Shown here: one piece after another, positions 60,201 through 64,000 of the stretch
Layout of the letters: the number at the start of each line of letters is the position of its first letter
Numbering within the stretch: the stretch's first letter is position 1
NCBI GenBank assembly: GCA_900542065.1
Contig: UQLU01000003.1
Coordinates: 135,373-199,372, forward strand
Origin: an uncultured Eggerthella sp.
GTDB lineage: Bacteria; Actinomycetota; Coriobacteriia; Coriobacteriales; Eggerthellaceae
Direction: 5' to 3'
DNA length: 64,000 nucleotides
Made by a program: the position numbers and the translations under genes
Notes under the pieces: model-generated
What the model was told of the DNA's origin: nothing
Databases searched by the model: none
What the model saw: the letters and a program-made list of their open reading frames with translations, nothing else

Positions 60201-62205
60201 TAGACAAAATGTGATCACCGAAGAGGGTGCTTGTCTGTATCTTAATGAGTTTTCTGAGACTGCTTGCAAGCAACAAATTGAAAAGGTGCGTGCACAGGGT
60301 GCCGATATTGTGCTTGTTTATCTGAATTGCGGGACTAGTTCAAGCAACATAAAGCTTGCTGAGCGAAAAGAACTTGCCGAAAAAGTTGCTGAACTTGGCG
60401 CGGATTATATTGTTGCTTCAATTCCTTATGTGATTTCCGCCCATTATCGTTATCGAACTTCTGATGGTCGTGAAGTTCCTATCGCTTCTTCTCTGGGAAG
60501 TTTTGTTTCAGGGCGATATTCCGAAGGCGATTTCAATGCCGCGCTTTTGCAAATTCGGTTTATGCGTACTTGTGAAGGAACGATAGAAATAAAAGACAAC
60601 TATATTCCCCTTAAATTTTTTAAGGAAATGGATGGTTGCAAAAATGCAGTTCTACCTGCTCAAAAGTATTTTAATCCGCAGTATAAAGTCTCTTCATACA
60701 AAGGAGTAAAAACTACCCTTAGTAAGAAGTTGGGTGATGAGTTACCCCTTAATGCTCAACGCACGGTTTATATTCATTCCAAAAATAGCAATGTGTTTAC
60801 GATTGAGGAAATATATAACATTTTGGGTGCTAAGCCCTCGGCGGAAGATTTACGCATTTTTGGTGATGTCTACAAACAGCCCGTATCTGGCTTTGCAAAT
60901 AGACGCATTGACTTAACGGAAGGCGGCGTCGCTTTCATTTATAAACATATCAACTATCAAGATGAAAAAATTCTTATTCGCCCTTCGGATTTATTAGAAA
61001 AACACGTTGCGTTGGTGGTAGACACCAAGCTTCATGAAACTATCCCAACGATAGTGGTGGATGATGTGGCTCATGCATTTCATGTATTAACAAAAGCAGC
61101 GAGAGATAAATTCGATCCGCTAACTGTGGCGGTTACGGGAAGTGTAGGTAAAACCACAACAAAGGATATGCTGAAAGGGATATTTAATTCCCACTGTAAA
61201 ACTTTGTGTATTTATGGTAATAACAATTCGCTTGCTACCTTGCCTCTCATTGTTCAAAAACTACAAGTAGATGACAAGGCATATATTCAGGAAGTGCACG
61301 GTGGCACAATCAATGCCGCAAAAACTACCTCTGAGCTAATTAGTCCTAACATCGCAATTATTACGGCGATTACTGCAAGCCATCTTGGGCAAATGGGGTC
61401 GATGGAGGCAGTTGTTCAAGGAAAAATGGATATAACAGCAGGCATGAATCCTGATGGCGTGTTGGTTCTTAACGATGATTCTCCTGAACTGCATAATCAA
61501 CACCCTAATGTGCGGGTATGTCGTTATAGTTTGTCGAATCCCGAATGCGATTTTTATGCGAGCGACATTCATGTTGAAGGCGATTATTCGAAGTTCAAGA
61601 TTATTAGCAAAGGTGGCGAATTTGACGCTCCTGGAATATATGAAGCGCGGCTAAATATCCAGGGTACTCATAATGTACTAAATGCCGTGGGTGCTTTCGC
61701 GGTGGCAAGAATAGCGGGCATTCCGCCCTATAGCATTATTGCGAGCTTGGCGCGGTTTAGAACTGAAGGGGATAGACAAAACGTTGTAGAGGTCAATGGG
61801 GCAAAATTCCTTATAGACGTTTATTCAACTTCTCAGTTATCGGTGTTAACGGCAGTTGAAACGTTAGAAAAAATTGAAAAGCCCGATTATGGTAGACGGA
61901 TTGTTGTGCTTGGGGATCTAACCGATTTGGGCGAAGCGTCAAGAAAGGTTCATGAGGATACAGGCAGAAAATTAGCAAAGTACGATTTTGATTACCTGCT
62001 TAGTTTCGGCGAAGAATCTCTTCCTTTAGTGAGTGAGCTGCGTAAGTTAGGTAGAAAGGCTTTCTACTTCGAAACGCGAGATACGTTTAATCAAGTGCTC
62101 CAGGAGCTCATTAAACCAGGAGATGTGGTTTTGTTTAAAGCAAGCTCTCGATTCGATTTCAAGGGTAAAACTATTTCTCCTATTTATGGAAATATTAGTA
62201 AGTAG
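57205..62205 (+). CDS. LRR - CapA - degenerate CapA - MurF-like ligase fusion protein
   Basis: 1666 residues, no signal peptide or membrane helix. About 75-330: BspA-type (LRR_5) leucine-rich repeats ('AVGKEAFAANATAEEITVPESVEFIGTKAFARC'). About 437-700: CapA-type metallophosphatase-like domain with intact 'TGDLM', 'GNMES', 'NAQNHAYD', 'HWGREY' (about 632) and 'GSHSH' (about 663). About 850-1120: a second CapA copy in which these read AGQIM, GNFAS, LANPYN, NCGTSS and ASIPYV, so it has lost its active site. About 1190-1666: a MurF-like ligase with 'VTGSVGKTTTKD' (P-loop about 1312), 'GNNNSLATLP', 'HNVLNAVGAFAVA' and 'VVLGDLTDLGEAS'. CapA and a Mur-type ligase (CapB) are both needed for poly-gamma-glutamate, but fusion in one polypeptide with LRRs is unusual. 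Probably ligates an amino acid or peptide to the surface polymer. Confidence 0.9.
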   Translation: MDNSTSKQTSQILVAKNFIQKNGLSLRTIKKGIKKVKQRATETTDNNKSSRVTEKTSKTLSKKRNAQFVSDDFLCELIKDDNGNQFVRIRKYQGSASEIDIPEKINGYTVKAVGKEAFAANATAEEITVPESVEFIGTKAFARCSLLKKVVLPTDLEVIQAFAFENDKALKQVVMPYGLKKIATGAFVNCEQLETLFHYMKRGISATMTIDRTLMENNLPSGMNYIGPRAFENCKAIQEIYAPVSVKTILKDCFKNRTSLKRVCFHNQLTAIEEGAFEGCVSLDQVRCPSSLVEIGKRAFPSQVKLMCDSDSALASISKSEYLIETIDKDSCNAVSSKMLPKAHSEESVSCFYAKEDLKHALDLYELRSCTPRVEREAKESSESKKAASRFELRGEVYCSSASNLDYFEQKNLEQDLSRSGIKNQDGSSNQDSVDQATILMTGDLMCRPNQQNYAYDSTKDTFDFSESFKAVVPLLSKGDLAIGNMESMVASSFGLSKDYPFIDDRVHLNAPEEYLSEVKKAGFDVVVNAQNHAYDVGVEGIYETLDALNRNQLIHTGLFSSGNDERYVLFRANNITIGLVSYFDQARQKMKRANFTNEGLNTLFSTFEKEQIEKDIQDAKQAGAEFVIAYCHWGREYTNKITQRQERFAQMVADAGADYLLGSHSHCLQPYSVIRSTDGREVPVLYSAGNFLSDMGIYLPFNRDTLVVELRLKRNGQGNVVIDTEKYHPCQIKVGRSIAGYAQVVPLIQEYESASIERKIGIEEAVLRIEQTIGKQSRFICEGKERLESACLKTDINPHISSAHEKYMVGLPPVAHNKQIIDSSCYALRYSQNENNGIYEATRAEGMHEAIVVCAGQIMYDDMIENDAAMLGGYEFSHSFRVVANCLREADFAIGNFASMAAPSYPSMKYFSNDSEKRKVYSNVRSEYLHALKGAGFDALALANPYNVCVGVDGIFETYQEIENNNLIPIGLGNHKTAVVDINGIKIGFLSFTNNCFNRQNVITEEGACLYLNEFSETACKQQIEKVRAQGADIVLVYLNCGTSSSNIKLAERKELAEKVAELGADYIVASIPYVISAHYRYRTSDGREVPIASSLGSFVSGRYSEGDFNAALLQIRFMRTCEGTIEIKDNYIPLKFFKEMDGCKNAVLPAQKYFNPQYKVSSYKGVKTTLSKKLGDELPLNAQRTVYIHSKNSNVFTIEEIYNILGAKPSAEDLRIFGDVYKQPVSGFANRRIDLTEGGVAFIYKHINYQDEKILIRPSDLLEKHVALVVDTKLHETIPTIVVDDVAHAFHVLTKAARDKFDPLTVAVTGSVGKTTTKDMLKGIFNSHCKTLCIYGNNNSLATLPLIVQKLQVDDKAYIQEVHGGTINAAKTTSELISPNIAIITAITASHLGQMGSMEAVVQGKMDITAGMNPDGVLVLNDDSPELHNQHPNVRVCRYSLSNPECDFYASDIHVEGDYSKFKIISKGGEFDAPGIYEARLNIQGTHNVLNAVGAFAVARIAGIPPYSIIASLARFRTEGDRQNVVEVNGAKFLIDVYSTSQLSVLTAVETLEKIEKPDYGRRIVVLGDLTDLGEASRKVHEDTGRKLAKYDFDYLLSFGEESLPLVSELRKLGRKAFYFETRDTFNQVLQELIKPGDVVLFKASSRFDFKGKTISPIYGNISK

Positions 62206-62644
62206 GAGTTTTACTAATCTTGCTCGGCAATTCAGCGTATTTTTCTTTGTTGTAGTTAAACTTAGCGGCCATTTATATGGCCGCTAAGTTTTTTGGATGC
62301 AAACATTATCTCAACGAGATGTATTGGTTAAACCAGGCAAATGACAATACGACAAATACACATCCTATTGTTATAGAGATAAAGGTACATGGATAATTTT
62401 GCCGTTAGTTTTGTTTTTCGTTTGTAGGGCGAATAGAATAATGCAAGCAATCAAGAAAACGCAGTAAAGATAGTGTAGATATATAAGCGTTAAATACCGC
62501 AAGAACAGACACTAAATGCAACACATGCGGTAAGCAATAGCTTAAAATGCATTAAGCATCCGAAGTTGAGTGCGAAGACTGAGCCTTTGTGAGCAGGGCA
62601 TCAAGATTCGTCTCCGTTGCGCAATAGAAGGTGTTAGGAGCGTC
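62206..62644 (+). other. Intergenic region before the lysozyme gene
   Basis: Contains the terminator at 62259-62294 and the promoter region of the lysozyme gene. On the minus strand a 30-codon hydrophobic stretch (about 62310-62400) ends in a stop but has no start codon, so it is not called as a gene. Otherwise nothing recognised. Confidence 0.5.
62259..62294 (+). terminator. Rho-independent terminator of the polymer cluster
   Basis: 14-bp perfect stem (62259-62272 with 62277-62290), 4-nt loop TTAT, then TTTT. It marks the end of the fusion-protein transcript. Confidence 0.92.
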
Positions 62645-64000
62645 ATGCAAACAGCAACTCTAACTCAAAAGATAGTTTCGATTCTCTTATGCCTAGCATT
62701 GGTGTTTTCTTTTACTCCAAATGTGGCTTTAGCGGACAATGAAGGTTCGGAAGAAAGCTTGGCTGTTCAAAACGAATCGGAAAAAGAAACAGATAATGAA
62801 ATTGAGTCTAACGAAAATGAAACAAACGACAATGCAAACAGTTGGCGTTTTGAAAACGGTGATCAAGTATATTCTTATGAAGGAGCTTCAACTGAGGTAG
62901 TAGACCCTTATGCAATTACCCCATTTGCTGCAGCGCCTAATGCTTCTTCCTATGCAACGTGGTACAAGTCTAATGGTATTACGTCATATACCTATAAGGC
63001 AAAACCTAGTGATAAAGGCAAGATTATCAACATTAGTGGTGCCAAGCGTGTAGGTATCGACGTTTCTTATCACAACGGAACTATTAACTGGGAAAAAGTG
63101 AAAAACAGTGGCGTATCTTTTGCGATTATTCGTTGCGGTTACGGAAGCGACTTTACCAGTCAGGACGATAAACAATTTCTGAATAACGTAAAAGGAGCAC
63201 AAGAAAACGGAATTGATATCGGCATTTATCTGTATTCCTATGCTATGAATTTAACAGGAAATGACTCCAGTGCAACTAGCGAAGCAGAGCATGTATTACC
63301 TTTGCTGAATAAAGCTGGACTTGAACCAGAAGATTTGGCATATCCTGTGTTTTACGACTTGGAAGAGAGTAAGCAATTAGATCTTGGCGCCAAAAAGCTC
63401 GGGGATTTGGCTACTACGTTTTGTGATGCAATTTCCGCAGAGGGATACGAAGTAGGCATATATTCCAACTTGAATTGGTGGACGAATTATTTAACTGATT
63501 CTGCATTCGATAATTCTGATTGGCATAAATGGGCTGCGCGTTATCCAGGTTCCAATAAAGCTACCGATAGCGGAGTTCCAGATACAGAAATATGGCAGTT
63601 CTCCGATTGTGGAAATGTGGACGGTGTCAGCGGAAATGTTGATATGAATTTTGACTACGTTCGTAGTTATAGGTATATAGGGTGGGCTCAAGAAAGCGGT
63701 AAATGGTATTACCTTAATGCGGATGGCTCTCACAAAACGGGCTGGTTAAAGATTAGTGGCAAGTGGTACTACCTGGATCCCGAAAAAGATGGCGAAATGC
63801 GTACGGGAATTTACAAGGTAGACGAAAAATATTATGCCTCAGATTCTAGTGGAGCTATGTACTCGTCGGGATGGGCAAAAGTTTCTGGAAAATGGTATTA
63901 CGCCAACTCCGACGGCTCTCTAAAAACAGGCTGGTTTAAAACTGGCGGCAAGTGGTACTACTTAAACAGCAATGGCGCTATGGCGACAGGCTGGAAGCAG
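62645..64000 (+). CDS. Secreted GH25 lysozyme with wall-binding repeats (3' end missing)
   Basis: 452 codons are in the window and the frame is still open at its end. A signal peptide (about 1-30, ending 'ANVALA'-like at 'PNVALA') is followed by an acidic Glu/Asn-rich linker. The GH25 domain spans about 133-340: 'VGIDVSYHNGTINWEKV' with the first catalytic Asp (about 138) and 'YPVFYDLEES' with Asp238 and Glu240. From about 346, repeats of 'GKWYYLNxDGSxKTGW' type follow, like choline-binding or CW_binding repeats. TTAGGAG precedes the ATG. It cleaves peptidoglycan outside the cell; the repeats may bind the polymer made by the upstream cluster. Confidence 0.9.
   Translation, partial: MQTATLTQKIVSILLCLALVFSFTPNVALADNEGSEESLAVQNESEKETDNEIESNENETNDNANSWRFENGDQVYSYEGASTEVVDPYAITPFAAAPNASSYATWYKSNGITSYTYKAKPSDKGKIINISGAKRVGIDVSYHNGTINWEKVKNSGVSFAIIRCGYGSDFTSQDDKQFLNNVKGAQENGIDIGIYLYSYAMNLTGNDSSATSEAEHVLPLLNKAGLEPEDLAYPVFYDLEESKQLDLGAKKLGDLATTFCDAISAEGYEVGIYSNLNWWTNYLTDSAFDNSDWHKWAARYPGSNKATDSGVPDTEIWQFSDCGNVDGVSGNVDMNFDYVRSYRYIGWAQESGKWYYLNADGSHKTGWLKISGKWYYLDPEKDGEMRTGIYKVDEKYYASDSSGAMYSSGWAKVSGKWYYANSDGSLKTGWFKTGGKWYYLNSNGAMATGWKQ

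Noticed and set aside
62310..62400. Hydrophobic 30-codon stretch on the minus strand ending in a stop
   Set aside because: No ATG, GTG or TTG start with a ribosome site between the upstream stop and the hydrophobic part. Could be a gene remnant, but not supported.

Overview
The window looks like a chromosomal segment of an anaerobic, moderately low-GC member of the Coriobacteriia (Actinomycetota), perhaps an Eggerthellaceae relative. This is inferred from gene content, not from a marker gene: an isopeptide-domain (FctA/Spy0128-like) surface stalk protein, BaiF/CaiB CoA-transferases, a BaiCD/BaiH-like flavoenzyme, a 2-hydroxyacyl-CoA dehydratase with its activator, OFA-like MFS carriers and a DctPQM TRAP transporter. 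No rRNA, intact tRNA, CRISPR array or complete insertion sequence was seen.

Layout. 1-6177 is the 3' part of a giant repetitive wall-anchored protein. 6453-7620 carries a small tandem-HTH protein and a hicAB toxin-antitoxin pair bracketed by two near-identical 32-nt terminator hairpins. 8083-36480 is a metabolic block: iron-sulfur flavoprotein, alpha/beta hydrolase, crotonase, acyl-CoA dehydrogenase, TetR regulator, large Fe-S/FMN/FAD reductase, three LysR regulators, amidohydrolase, two MFS carriers, two class III CoA-transferases, two MaoC-like hotdog proteins, 2-hydroxyacyl-CoA dehydratase plus activator, and a TRAP operon. Together these suggest uptake of organic acids, activation to CoA thioesters, dehydration and reduction, in the manner of fld-, cai- or bai-type pathways; the actual substrate cannot be read from sequence. 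A 28-residue holin-like toxin ORF, absent from ordinary ORF calling, sits at 15894-15980 opposite a probable small RNA.

36664-40068 holds a small membrane protein and an OatA-like O-acyltransferase with a very long disordered N-terminus. 40606-62205 is a cell-surface polymer cluster. It begins with a second copy of the tandem-HTH protein behind a leader that contains a strong intrinsic terminator. It then runs through five glycosyltransferase-type genes, a flippase, a pyruvyltransferase-like protein, a circularly permuted F420-hydrogenase-beta-like iron-sulfur protein, two sugar-transfer-associated ATP-grasp proteins (one a tandem with a degenerate first copy), a TagB/TagF-like transferase, a nucleotidyltransferase, and a 1666-residue LRR-CapA-pseudoCapA-MurF fusion. 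Most genes overlap by 4-16 nt. The combination of ATP-grasp, Mur-ligase and CapA modules with teichoic-acid-type enzymes suggests a phosphodiester or sugar polymer carrying amino-acid or peptide substituents. That is the most likely undescribed system here. The window ends inside a GH25 lysozyme with wall-binding repeats.
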